64,000 nucleotides of DNA from UBA7359 sp041689615 (GTDB lineage Bacteria > Pseudomonadota > Gammaproteobacteria > Eutrophobiales > Eutrophobiaceae). Made by a program: the position numbers and the translations under genes. Below are positions 1-8,398 of this stretch, in pieces. Under the pieces are notes generated by a model, which made no database searches, was not told where the DNA came from, and saw only the letters and a program-made list of their open reading frames with translations. Location of the stretch: positions 80,614 through 144,613 of the forward strand of contig JBDNFW010000064.1 of NCBI GenBank assembly GCA_041689615.1, read 5' to 3'. How positions within the stretch are numbered: position 1 is the first letter of the stretch; each line of letters starts with the position of its first letter.

Positions 1-358
1 AATTAATTTCGCCAATGAGTATGCCAAAACCCCCAACTATAAAGCCTCCGCCCCAACAACAAGCAGCAACAGCTCCCACCATTCGCGGGCCAACTTTTTC
101 TAACCACTTGCCGGCTACCGCTGCGGATAATCCAAGAAAAACGATTGCGATAGTGAAGGTGATAGTGACACTTTGTAGCGACCAATCATCTGCTGCACTT
201 GTGACAACGCCGAGTCGTTTAATTAGTGCGGGGTTAAATAAACTCCATGCATAAACAGAGCCGATACACAGATGAATTCCTAATGCGGCCGGCGCAATCA
301 ACCAACGATTGAAGCCTTCCTTTGCAACAATGTGTTTTTTTGATAGTAGTTCAAGCAT
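1..358 (-). CDS. MFS transporter, OFA-like (N-terminal part, runs off the window)
   Basis: Reading back from an ATG at 356-358 gives an open frame of 119 codons that leaves the window at position 1. The protein begins MLELLSKKHIV, followed by a first membrane segment around residues 19-41 containing GIHLCIGSVYAWSLF, which resembles the first helix of oxalate/formate-antiporter-like MFS permeases. Two further hydrophobic stretches follow, separated by GKWLEKVGPRMVG, which occupies the place of the conserved MFS loop 2-3 motif. Substrate cannot be told from this fragment. It is divergent from the riboswitch-controlled B12 genes and need not be related to them. An MFS permease is likely; the OFA subfamily is less sure. 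Confidence 0.8.
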   Translation of the reverse strand, partial: MLELLSKKHIVAKEGFNRWLIAPAALGIHLCIGSVYAWSLFNPALIKRLGVVTSAADDWSLQSVTITFTIAIVFLGLSAAVAGKWLEKVGPRMVGAVAACCWGGGFIVGGFGILIGEIN

Positions 359-469
359 GATGAAGAAGTTTTCCCCGATAAATATTCTAGTGAAAAGTAT
401 TTTTATTAAATTGGCCAATATTATTCAGTTATTTTATGGCGCAATTATCGAGCTAAAGAAAATTTGTAT

Positions 470-497
470 TTGACAGTACTAGGATAATCAGTATTCT
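470..497 (+). promoter_or_regulatory. Sigma-70 promoter of the B12 uptake unit
   Basis: A perfect -35 box TTGACA (470-475) is followed after 16 bp by TATTCT (492-497, 4 of 6 matches to TATAAT). Predicted transcription starts near 504, just before the first paired element of the cobalamin riboswitch, which is the expected geometry. Confidence 0.65.
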
Positions 498-507
498 CCT
501 CGATTGA

Positions 508-712
508 AAGTATTAGGTGCCAACTGTTTCAAAACAGTTGTGTTAAACGGGAAGTCGGTGCGTTGTTAAAACAAGGCCGACGCTGCCCCCGCAACGGTAA
601 GTGAGTTTAAGTTTGTTCAATAAGTCACTGTGTCGAATAGTTATTTACAGACATGGGAAGGCGAGCAAACCGATGTTTCATCCCTCATAAGCCCGGAGAC
701 CGGCCTGATATT
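508..712 (+). promoter_or_regulatory. Cobalamin (B12) riboswitch
   Basis: The leader carries the conserved aptamer blocks in order: GGGAAGTCGGTGCG near 550, the B12 box core GCTGCCCCCGCAACGGTAA near 583-601, a CACTG element near 627-631, GGGAAGGCG near 656-664, and AAGCCCGGAGACCGGCCTG near 689-707. These are diagnostic for AdoCbl-type riboswitches, which lower downstream gene expression when cobalamin is bound. The expression platform lies between 713 and 834. No convincing intrinsic terminator is seen there; a short GC-rich hairpin directly before the btuB start (820-834) suggests control of translation. Confidence 0.93.
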
Positions 713-834
713 TATTAAACCACGCTGCGGGAGGCTGTGGAGGCGATTTTAAAATATCTGCGGTCTCGCTGTATTTTTCCTGATCCTTTTCCTAATCCCC
801 AGCTAATAAAAAATTAAACGGTGCGGCGGGCACC

Positions 835-2883
835 ATGGGGAGCACGACCTTGCGTATAATTATTACACTATTTTTTTTAAACACCCTTTTTATTTCAAAC
901 ATTGCTTTGGCAGAGAATGTTGAATTAGATCCTTTGACCATAGTTTCAACACGACTGGATGATGAAATTGCTAACGCACCGAAAAACGTCACAATTATTA
1001 CTTCGGAACAAATTGAAGCCTCTCCAGCAAAAACAATTCCTGAATTACTTTCACTTGAAGCAGGGATACTAAGTCGGAGTTTCTTTGGTAATTCAGCAGC
1101 TAGAAGCACTATAGATATCCGTGGATTTGGTGCTACCTCAACCCAAAACACATTGATACTTCTGGATGGTCGACGTTTAAATGACATTGATCAGTCTTCA
1201 ATTAATTATGCGGCAATTCCAATTCATAATATCGAACGAATTGAAGTTGTTCGTGGTTCTGGTGGAGTATTATATGGTGATGGTGCAGTTGGTGGCTCCA
1301 TTAACATAATAACAAAACGCGCTCAGGCCGGAGAAAAAACAGGAATCGCAAAAGTTTCATATGGATCTTATGCCACGAGCCAAGCCGAAGTCGCTTTAGC
1401 ATTAGGCTCAGAAAATTATGGGGTTAACATAGCAGCTAATTATATTGATTCGAATGGATACAGAAATAACAATGAATTAATACAACGAAATATACAAGCT
1501 GATATCAGACGTGACATTAGTGGTGGCGAACTATTTTTTAAAGCAGGCGCATCAAATCAACATTTGGGGCTCCCTGGAAATAGAAGAGTAGAACCTGGCA
1601 AGAACATTAATTTATTAGCTACTCATCGCCAAGGGGCAAGTACTCCAAAAGATTTTGCAAAAGAAGAATCTCATTTCATAACTTTAGGTGCGCGCCAACG
1701 TTTGCATGATGATATAGAAGCTATTATTGATTTTGGATATCGTTTTAAAAATCAAAAAGCATTTTTTGATCAAGGTGGTTTCCCAAGTTCCTTGAACACT
1801 GATTTTGATATCTGGTCTGTTACACCAAGGTTAAATATAGATACTGCATTAGTAAATATAAACCATCATATTACAATTGGAACTGATGTTTATTATTATA
1901 ATTATGACTCTAATCGTTCACCTACTTTAGCGACAAGTAGTACCCCTATAAATAAACTGGGTATAGATCAGAAGACTTACGCGCTTTATATAAATGACTT
2001 GATTGATATTTCAGATGCAACTCATTTTGAAATTGGAGCGAGAATTCAGCATGTAAATTTAAATGCGGTGGATGAGTTTAATAGTTCGGCTCCAGGAGCA
2101 AATGGTTTTAATGCTAAAGCTCCTGATTTTGCTCAGAATAATACTGAAGAAATGTATAACCTTGGTCTTCGACATCAATTTACAAAGACAGTATCAGTCT
2201 ATGGAAATGTTGGTAGAAGTGTACGCTTTGGTAACGTAGATGAAATATATGAGTCAAATGCCTTTTCTCCATTAAAACCACAGACTGCCAATCATTTTGA
2301 CATTGGCATTGGTTTTAATTATGAGAAATTATCTGCGTCATTATCTGCTTATTATATGGATTTAGAAAATGAAATTCATTTTAATCGAACTGTTGGGACA
2401 TTTGGCGAAAATGTTAACCTTGATCCTACTAAACGAGAAGGCATTGAAACGACGATAGAATTGATGCCACTGACTAATGTTTCAATTAGGGGTAATTATG
2501 CCTACCTTACTTCTGAGTTTGATGAAGGAGCATTAGCAGGTAACGAAGTACCTTTGGTTCCTAATCATACTGCTAGCGTGTCCGTTAATTGGGATATTAA
2601 TTCAACATTTACACTTACTTCTATCTGGCGATACGTAGGTGAAAAACGATTCGACAACGATCAAAGCAATAATTTCGGTCAAGAAATTCCTGACTATGAT
2701 ATGTTGGATTTGAAACTAAAGGGTGATTATCATGCTTGGGCAGTAGACCTGTCTTTTAATAATTTACTGGATGAGGAAGCATTTGATTACGCGATAAGAA
2801 GCACGACAACTGCAGGGACATATAATGCGCAACCATTGCCAGAACGAAATATAACTATATCTATAAGTTATAACTTCAATTAG
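835..2883 (+). CDS. btuB: TonB-dependent outer-membrane receptor, BtuB-like (cobalamin)
   Basis: The 682-residue protein starts with a signal peptide (hydrophobic TLFISNIALA, predicted cleavage near residue 26) and a TonB-box-like stretch LDPLTIVST. The plug domain follows with the typical DIRGFG, LLDGRRLND and ERIEVVRGSGGVLYGDGAVGG motifs in about residues 40-160. The rest is a beta-barrel ending in SISYNFN with a terminal aromatic residue. Size and motifs fit vitamin B12 receptors, and placement behind a cobalamin riboswitch with an adenosyltransferase two genes on supports corrinoids as the ligand. The ATG at 835 directly follows a GC-rich hairpin; a TTG at 850 would also leave a full signal peptide. 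TonB-dependent receptor is near certain, B12 specificity is inferred from context. Confidence 0.88.
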   Translation: MGSTTLRIIITLFFLNTLFISNIALAENVELDPLTIVSTRLDDEIANAPKNVTIITSEQIEASPAKTIPELLSLEAGILSRSFFGNSAARSTIDIRGFGATSTQNTLILLDGRRLNDIDQSSINYAAIPIHNIERIEVVRGSGGVLYGDGAVGGSINIITKRAQAGEKTGIAKVSYGSYATSQAEVALALGSENYGVNIAANYIDSNGYRNNNELIQRNIQADIRRDISGGELFFKAGASNQHLGLPGNRRVEPGKNINLLATHRQGASTPKDFAKEESHFITLGARQRLHDDIEAIIDFGYRFKNQKAFFDQGGFPSSLNTDFDIWSVTPRLNIDTALVNINHHITIGTDVYYYNYDSNRSPTLATSSTPINKLGIDQKTYALYINDLIDISDATHFEIGARIQHVNLNAVDEFNSSAPGANGFNAKAPDFAQNNTEEMYNLGLRHQFTKTVSVYGNVGRSVRFGNVDEIYESNAFSPLKPQTANHFDIGIGFNYEKLSASLSAYYMDLENEIHFNRTVGTFGENVNLDPTKREGIETTIELMPLTNVSIRGNYAYLTSEFDEGALAGNEVPLVPNHTASVSVNWDINSTFTLTSIWRYVGEKRFDNDQSNNFGQEIPDYDMLDLKLKGDYHAWAVDLSFNNLLDEEAFDYAIRSTTTAGTYNAQPLPERNITISISYNFN

Positions 2884-2942
2884 AAGAAGGTATCTTCTAT
2901 AATCAATAAGTAATTTTAAATCGTGTCCTATGGAGATCTGTT

Positions 2943-3470
2943 ATGTTGAAACATAAGAATATTTATATATTAATTTTAGTTCTACTGGCAGTCTCTTCCA
3001 GATTGATCCCTCATCCTCTAAATTTTACTCCTATTGGTGCTCTAGGGCTTTTTGCGGGGGCTTATATACTCGATAAAAGGGTCTGGCTCTTGCCTCTTTG
3101 TGCCTTGTTGCTGAGTGATTTCATTATTGGTTTTTACGAGCCAATTGCTATGTTGTTTGTTTACCTTGGTTTTGCCTTAAGTGCTTTTATAGGACGCTTG
3201 CTTCTTTCTGATAAACGCACGCCACTAAGGTTAGGCGGAGCCGCGGTCACTTCGGCAACTTTATTTTTCGTGGTATCAAATTTCGGAACATGGCTAACAG
3301 GTACACTTTATCCTATATCTATTACCGGATTAGTTGAGTGTTATTTAATGGCTATACCTTTCTACGGCAATACTTTATTAGGCGATCTTTTTTATGTAGT
3401 AGTATTGTTTGGAATTTATGAAAGCGCTCAAGTCTGGATGCAAAAGCGCCAGGTTACTCAAGTGGTTTAA
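2943..3470 (+). CDS. DUF6580-family multi-spanning membrane protein, possible B12 uptake component
   Basis: A 175-residue protein with about five hydrophobic segments. Motifs include HPLNFTPIGALGLFAGAY near the N-terminus, a LLSD element, VSNFGTWLTG in the middle and NTLLGDLFY near the end, which I recognise as the DUF6580 putative transporter family. The start has a good ribosome binding site (GGAG about 8 nt upstream). It lies 59 bp after the riboswitch-controlled receptor and 23 bp before the corrinoid adenosyltransferase, so it is probably co-transcribed. Compact size and context suggest a substrate-binding integral membrane component moving cobalamin or a precursor across the inner membrane. 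That role is an inference; no BtuC, BtuD or BtuF gene is seen in the window. Confidence 0.8.
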   Translation: MLKHKNIYILILVLLAVSSRLIPHPLNFTPIGALGLFAGAYILDKRVWLLPLCALLLSDFIIGFYEPIAMLFVYLGFALSAFIGRLLLSDKRTPLRLGGAAVTSATLFFVVSNFGTWLTGTLYPISITGLVECYLMAIPFYGNTLLGDLFYVVVLFGIYESAQVWMQKRQVTQVV

Positions 3471-3493
3471 TCAGTTTTTAAAAGGAAGTTTCT

Positions 3494-4054
3494 ATGGGCG
3501 ATAGATTATCTAAAATCTATACTCGAACGGGTGATGATGGCACGACCGGACTTGCCAACGGCAATCGTATTGATAAATCAAGTATTCGTGTTGACGTTAT
3601 GGGTAATCTTGATGAGTTGAACAGTTTAATCGGCGTTATTGAAGCAAGTGATATACCGAGTGATATTTCGGGATATTTGTTAAATATCCAACATCGTTTG
3701 TTCGATATTGGCGGAGAGATTGCTACTCCGGGTAATGCCGTAACTGCTCCGACTAGTATTGAACGCCTGGAAGAATTAATAGACTCATACAATGAAGATT
3801 TACCTTCATTAAAAGAGTTTATTTTACCTGGAGGTTCTCTTTCTGCTTCTATTTGTCATCTGGCAAGAAGTGTCTGTCGACGATGTGAACGAAGTCTAGT
3901 TGAATTAAGTCGAACTGAATTTTTAAACACAGAATCTTTACGCTATATTAATCGTTTATCCGATTTATTATTCGTGTTAGCAAGAACCTTGAATCAAGGG
4001 AAGGGTGGAAAAGAAATATTTTGGGATAGTGAACGTCTGAAACGTTCAGTTTAG
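3494..4054 (+). CDS. pduO: PduO-type ATP:cob(I)alamin adenosyltransferase
   Basis: The enzyme transfers the adenosyl group of ATP to cob(I)alamin, forming coenzyme B12 in the cytoplasm. The 186-residue protein starts with KIYTRTGDDGTTGLANG, the conserved N-terminal ATP-binding motif of the PduO family, and carries VDVMGNLDELNSLIG and later LPGGS and the CHLARSVCRRCERSL helix, all family hallmarks. Length is usual. AAAGGAAG about 7 nt before the ATG is a good ribosome binding site. As third gene behind a cobalamin riboswitch it completes an import-and-activate unit: outer membrane receptor, inner membrane protein, activating enzyme. No terminator is evident after it. Confidence 0.93.
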   Translation: MGDRLSKIYTRTGDDGTTGLANGNRIDKSSIRVDVMGNLDELNSLIGVIEASDIPSDISGYLLNIQHRLFDIGGEIATPGNAVTAPTSIERLEELIDSYNEDLPSLKEFILPGGSLSASICHLARSVCRRCERSLVELSRTEFLNTESLRYINRLSDLLFVLARTLNQGKGGKEIFWDSERLKRSV

Positions 4055-4204
4055 TTATTAGTTGTATAATAAAGAGTAATAATTTCCGCCTGAAACCCGT
4101 TTTCGTTGTTTAAAAATCCTGATTCTGCTTTTAAAAATAGAATATCTTTCTCATTTAAGCTCAAGTTATATTATTATAGTCATTAAAGATACTGAGACTA
4201 TTAT

Positions 4205-6019
4205 ATGACAGCTGGCCAACTACCATTGGTTCTGGGAATAATAGGTGATAATAAAGTATTATCATCTGATCATCATGAGACATTAAAACAGTCTGTCAAA
4301 AAAATTCTTTTTGACTTTAAAAATGAATTTCCCGATACAAAAATTCAGCTGTTAACTTCATTGAAAAAAAAATCTGAACAACTTGCTGCTGAAGTTGGTC
4401 TTGAGAATGATGTAGATGTTATTGTTGTAACGCCTTTTACACCTGAGCAAACTGAAACTGCCGATTCTGATATACGTTCCACTGAAAACAGATCTGCCAG
4501 AATATTAGTAAAAGCATTAGAGAATTTTTGTTTGCCCGCACCAGTTGCAGATCATGGCCATTCCAATATTGACCAATATTCTCAGGCACAAACAGGCGCA
4601 TTCATTGCAAAGCGTTGTCACATATTAGTTGCTTTATGGGATGGGAAGCCATCTGAAATAACGGGCAGCATATGCCAAATAGTTAATTTTAAACTAACAG
4701 GCAATATGAACTGGATTCCCCAAGCATATCAAACTGTAAAAAATGATCTGGATTTACCGAATAAGGGTCCAGTATTCAATCTGATTTTATCTAATAGACA
4801 TGTAACAGGTGACGACATATTTGAATTAATTAAGCGATATCCATTCGAGGAATCTATAAATAAAGAAAATTCAGATAATCAAGCCACAGAAAAACAGTTT
4901 TTAAAATCACTGGAAAGGTTGAACGAATATAACAAAGACGTGGTAACTTTTTTATCTGTTGATGCATGCAACCTTGAAAAGCAGATTTATCCTTTAATTC
5001 CTTTAAATGAGATCTCTTCATTAGAAGATGAACAACGAAATATACTGGAAGTTTATACAGCATCCGATCAACTTGCTCAGATCTTTCAGAAGAGAATCAA
5101 ACAAACGTCAAAATTGCTTTATTTTGTATCTGCGTTTATGCCATTGGTATTTATGGTGTATATAAAACTATGGCAACAACCACCTGTTATTATGTTTTAT
5201 GTTGTTCTCTCTTTTATTGTTTATCTGATTTATTGGTACAGCCGTAAAAAGAAGTATCAAATAAAATATCTGGATTATCGAGCGTTGGCAGAAGGGTTAC
5301 GCGTCCAGTTTTTCTGGAGAAGCATTGAGTTGACTAATCCAGTAAGAGATTTGAATAAACGACCGGGTGGTGCTGTGCTTCCGGTGACAGTATCGGACTG
5401 TTATTTAAGAAAACAAAACGGCGTGCTTGACTGGATCCGCGATTCAATTCGCATAGCAAGTTTGCCTATTTACGGTAAAACAAGACAAGCTGATAAAGAG
5501 CATATATTAAATCTTGTGCTGAAACATTGGGTTAACGATCAGTCAAACTATTACACTCGCGCAGCTTTTAGGGACGAAAAAAAGTCAAAGCAATTTGATA
5601 GAGCTATACTTCCTTTAATACTAATAGGAGGGATATTATCTATTTCATTAACCGGATTGTTTCCAGTGATTGCAAATTATCCTGTCACAAAAAATATAAT
5701 GATATTGTGTGTCGGATATTTGCCCGCGATTGGAGGCTTGCTTAAAGCTTATATTTTTACGATGGGTTACTGGGAGCAATCACGACAATACGAAAGAATG
5801 GCGAATGTCTTCAATCAAGCGCTAAATAAAATCAACGAAGTGAGTGATTTTGATGAAACTATTTCAATTATTCATGAGTTGGGTAAAGAAGCCTTGAGGG
5901 AAAATGGTGACTGGGTTTTATTACATCGTGACAGGCCAATAAAAGTACCGGGTACCGGCAAATCAAATTTGATCGAAGCGACAATGTCATTTCAAAAAAA
6001 AGAAAACATAATTAGATGA
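4205..6019 (+). CDS. SLOG-domain protein with four membrane helices (SLATT-like)
   Basis: The 604-residue protein has an N-terminal domain (about 1-190) that matches SLOG nucleotide-binding folds in layout: LPLVLGIIGDN at the start, where many members have a GHRD motif, a P-T-x-I-x-LLTSL strand, and HILVALWDG at residues 139-147 followed by the FKLTG strand. A linker leads to two membrane helices at about 303-322 and 327-345. YRALAEGLRVQFFW follows directly, as in SLATT two-helix modules. A second helical hairpin lies at about 469-490 and 495-518 followed by a helical cytoplasmic tail. The stop overlaps the next start by 4 bp (ATGA), so the two genes are translationally coupled. SLOG and SLATT domains are known from predicted nucleotide-activated conflict systems; a nucleotide-gated membrane effector is my inference. 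Binding motifs are divergent here. No clear ribosome binding site. Confidence 0.72.
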   Translation: MTAGQLPLVLGIIGDNKVLSSDHHETLKQSVKKILFDFKNEFPDTKIQLLTSLKKKSEQLAAEVGLENDVDVIVVTPFTPEQTETADSDIRSTENRSARILVKALENFCLPAPVADHGHSNIDQYSQAQTGAFIAKRCHILVALWDGKPSEITGSICQIVNFKLTGNMNWIPQAYQTVKNDLDLPNKGPVFNLILSNRHVTGDDIFELIKRYPFEESINKENSDNQATEKQFLKSLERLNEYNKDVVTFLSVDACNLEKQIYPLIPLNEISSLEDEQRNILEVYTASDQLAQIFQKRIKQTSKLLYFVSAFMPLVFMVYIKLWQQPPVIMFYVVLSFIVYLIYWYSRKKKYQIKYLDYRALAEGLRVQFFWRSIELTNPVRDLNKRPGGAVLPVTVSDCYLRKQNGVLDWIRDSIRIASLPIYGKTRQADKEHILNLVLKHWVNDQSNYYTRAAFRDEKKSKQFDRAILPLILIGGILSISLTGLFPVIANYPVTKNIMILCVGYLPAIGGLLKAYIFTMGYWEQSRQYERMANVFNQALNKINEVSDFDETISIIHELGKEALRENGDWVLLHRDRPIKVPGTGKSNLIEATMSFQKKENIIR

Positions 6020-7926
6020 TGATCACGGCACATATGAATACAATTGATGAGCTTATAGCGAGTTGGCATACACACTCAAATCAGACTGATTTGAGCGCAG
6101 ATATATTTCTTTCTTTCGGTGTTCAGGCGCTGGAACTGGGACATCCTTATCTGGCTTATGACATTTTAAAAAAAGGAATTTTGTTATACCCAGATAATAA
6201 GAATTTGATTTATAGGGGAGCATTGGCATTGGCCAGAAGCGGTTCACTGTTTACGGCAAATGCATTATTAATTAATTTAATTAATAAACTTGATGAAAGC
6301 GATCCGATATTTCCCGATTTATTAAGTCTTGCCGGGAGACTAGCCAAAGACTGTTGGGCTAAAAGTAAAGACGTGAGGAAGAAAAATGAATTTGCCAGAC
6401 AAAGCCTGCATTTTTATAAAAAAGCGTTTGATATTACCAATGATTACTACCCGGGCATTAATGCAGCAACATTGAGTTTAATCTTGAATCAAAATACTGA
6501 AGCCGGGTTAATTGCAAAACAAATCAGTGAAATTTGTATTAAACAGCATAAAACTGATCAGGATTACTGGTTGTTGGCAACTCTGGGTGAAGCGGCGTTG
6601 ATACAAGGAAATTATGATGAAGCTATTTCCTGGTATAGAAAGGTCATGGATAACATCGGTAATAAAACAGGGGATATTTCCAGCATACGTCGACAAGTTC
6701 TTTATTTAAACGTGTACGTTAAAGGCTGTGACAAGATACTTGATTTATTACAAGTCCCAATTGTTATTGCTTTCTCTGGTCATATGGTTGATTTGCCAAA
6801 TCGATCTGAAACGAGGTTCCCGGTTAATCTGGAAAAAGATGTGCGTGAAAAAATTGATGTGAGTTTAAAACAATTTCATTCAATTATTGCTTATTCATCA
6901 GCCGCATGTGGTTCAGACATTATCTTTCTGGAAGCAATTCAGGAGTTAAAAGGCCAAACACATATTGTGTTACCTTTTGTGCAACAGGATTTTATTGACA
7001 CTAGTGTATCAATTGCCGGGAACGAATGGCTTAAACGGTTTCATACTGTTATTGGTAAAGCAACATCAGTCTCATATGCAACCAGGGAAGGATATCTTGG
7101 CGATGATTCGTTATTTGCCTATGCGAATGATCTGATTCAAGGTAATTCGCTTTTAAAAGCAGAACAATTAAATAGTCATGTTATTTTTCTTGCTGTGGCT
7201 GATAGGGCACAAAAAAATGATATCGGAGGCACACTTCATTCTTTGGGGCTATGGGAAGGTCAAAACAGAGAATCAATAGTTATTGACTTGTCTGAACTAA
7301 GGTCAGTTTTTTCTGATGACCAATATCTTTCTGACAATCAATCAAATGTAAAAAGTATGAAATATGATGGAAAAGTTTTATCTAGACAGATAAAAACAAT
7401 GATGTTTGCTGATTGTGTCGGGTTTAGTCGATTAGGAGAGGAAAGTGCGCCCTCTTTTTTCATAAATTTTTTAGGGCAGATATCAAGGGTTATCGATAAC
7501 GTTAATATACCACCGGTATTCAGTAATACATGGGGCGATGGTTTGTTTATGGTTTTCGATGATGTGCTTAGTGCTGCAGAATTTGCATTATGCTTAAGAG
7601 AGATGGTAATCGAAACGGATTGGCAGCAACATGGCTTGCCTGATGATACAAACATTCGAATTGGAATGCACACGGGGCCAGTGTATACAACCAAGGATCC
7701 AATAATTAAACGTAATAATTACTTTGGCACACACGTTAATCTTGCTGCACGTATAGAACCGATTACAACGCCTGGCGCAATATTTCTAACAGAGCAATCT
7801 GCCTCGATGCTGACCGCCAGTGGAAATCAGGATTATGCCTGTGACTATTTGGGGTTAACTGAATTGGCAAAAAAATACGGTAGTGATTCCCTTTATCGAC
7901 TCAGGCGTTTTGATTCTATAGATTGA
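6016..7926 (+). CDS. TPR/TRAFs-binding-like, SLOG and class III nucleotidyl cyclase fusion
   Basis: A 636-residue three-part protein. Residues about 1-240 are TPR-like helices with the YYPGINAATLSLIL signature of the bacterial TPR-S (TRAFs-binding-like) domain. Residues about 247-395 form a SLOG-like domain (IVIAFSGHMVDLP, AYSSAACGSDIIFLEA, HIVLPF). Residues about 455-630 are a class III cyclase catalytic domain. Aligned by eye it keeps both metal-binding aspartates (D466 in MFADCVGFS and D508 in NTWGDGLF) and the transition-state Asn575 and Arg579 in VNLAARIE. The two base-selecting positions are both asparagine (N504 and N568), where adenylate cyclases have Lys/Asp and guanylate cyclases Glu/Cys. 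So it should be active, but its cyclic nucleotide cannot be called. It overlaps the SLOG membrane protein by 4 bp, suggesting a messenger-maker and responder pair. Confidence 0.85.
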   Translation: MMITAHMNTIDELIASWHTHSNQTDLSADIFLSFGVQALELGHPYLAYDILKKGILLYPDNKNLIYRGALALARSGSLFTANALLINLINKLDESDPIFPDLLSLAGRLAKDCWAKSKDVRKKNEFARQSLHFYKKAFDITNDYYPGINAATLSLILNQNTEAGLIAKQISEICIKQHKTDQDYWLLATLGEAALIQGNYDEAISWYRKVMDNIGNKTGDISSIRRQVLYLNVYVKGCDKILDLLQVPIVIAFSGHMVDLPNRSETRFPVNLEKDVREKIDVSLKQFHSIIAYSSAACGSDIIFLEAIQELKGQTHIVLPFVQQDFIDTSVSIAGNEWLKRFHTVIGKATSVSYATREGYLGDDSLFAYANDLIQGNSLLKAEQLNSHVIFLAVADRAQKNDIGGTLHSLGLWEGQNRESIVIDLSELRSVFSDDQYLSDNQSNVKSMKYDGKVLSRQIKTMMFADCVGFSRLGEESAPSFFINFLGQISRVIDNVNIPPVFSNTWGDGLFMVFDDVLSAAEFALCLREMVIETDWQQHGLPDDTNIRIGMHTGPVYTTKDPIIKRNNYFGTHVNLAARIEPITTPGAIFLTEQSASMLTASGNQDYACDYLGLTELAKKYGSDSLYRLRRFDSID

Positions 7927-7935
7927 CTTTGTAAC

Positions 7936-7955
7936 ATATTGATTATATTCAATAT
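7936..7955. repeat. AT-rich inverted repeat upstream of the small exported protein
   Basis: Perfect 7-bp arms ATATTGA (7936-7942) and TCAATAT (7949-7955) with a 6-bp spacer sit just upstream of the candidate promoter at 7962. It could be an operator, or a weak hairpin after the cyclase gene. AT-rich palindromes arise easily by chance in this genome. Confidence 0.35.
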
Positions 7956-7961
7956 ATAAAA

Positions 7962-7990
7962 CTTACAATTTAGTAAAAAGGGCATATACT
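7962..7990 (+). promoter_or_regulatory. Candidate promoter for the small exported protein
   Basis: CTTACA (7962-7967, 4 of 6 matches) and TATACT (7985-7990, 5 of 6) are separated by 17 bp. Transcription would start near 7997, about 25 nt ahead of the AGGAG ribosome binding site of the next gene. Confidence 0.45.
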
Positions 7991-8033
7991 TTAGTTGACA
8001 TTGTCGAAACATTATATGGCAGGAGTTGTCATT

Positions 8034-8255
8034 ATGAAAAAATTGTTCAATATCTTAGTACTAAGCTTATTTTGTCTAGGAAGTTATTCTGCATTTGCAA
8101 GTGGCACTGATAAAGGACCTGATTCTGGTTCATATTCAGATGAGCATAAAACCAAAACTATGGAAACTGCCAGTTCAGTTGACCCCATAAAAAAGGATGC
8201 CGGCACTAAGGAAGATGAAAAACCAAAAGCAAAAGCAATTGATGATGTAAGCTGA
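8034..8255 (+). CDS. Small exported hydrophilic protein, unknown function
   Basis: The start is set at the ATG at 8034 because AGGAG lies 8 nt upstream (8021-8025) and translation opens with a clean signal peptide MKKLFNILVLSLFCLGSYS, cleaved probably after AFA. An upstream in-frame ATG at 8016 would spoil this. The mature part is about 50 residues, rich in Lys, Asp, Glu, Ser and Thr, with no cysteine and probably disordered. I do not recognise it. It lies between the cyclase gene and the TIR-WD40 gene, has its own candidate promoter and is followed by a strong terminator, so it is most likely a separate transcript. A periplasmic location is inferred; no lipobox is seen. Confidence 0.7.
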   Translation: MKKLFNILVLSLFCLGSYSAFASGTDKGPDSGSYSDEHKTKTMETASSVDPIKKDAGTKEDEKPKAKAIDDVS

Positions 8256-8285
8256 TTTTTTAATTTTAGGTATAGTTTTCTAATG

Positions 8286-8318
8286 AAGGCCTTGGTTTTT
8301 AACCAAGGCCTTTTTTAT
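8286..8318 (+). terminator. Strong Rho-independent terminator
   Basis: A perfect 12-bp stem (AAGGCCTTGGTT, 8286-8297, and AACCAAGGCCTT, 8301-8312) with a 3-nt loop is followed by a T-rich tail. It ends the transcript of the small exported protein and separates it from the TIR-WD40 gene. Confidence 0.9.
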
Positions 8319-8398
8319 TGGTTACAATGTGCCAAATACAGAATGTTCATTAACTAATAGGATATTTAATTTTTCAGGAATAATAGATAACATTAATT

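Noticed and set aside
4205..7926. Calling the cyclase pair a Pycsar system.
   Set aside because: Pycsar cyclases are short single-domain proteins with cNMP-binding effectors; here both partners carry SLOG domains, the cyclase has a TPR-S module, and no cyclic nucleotide-binding domain of the CAP type is seen.
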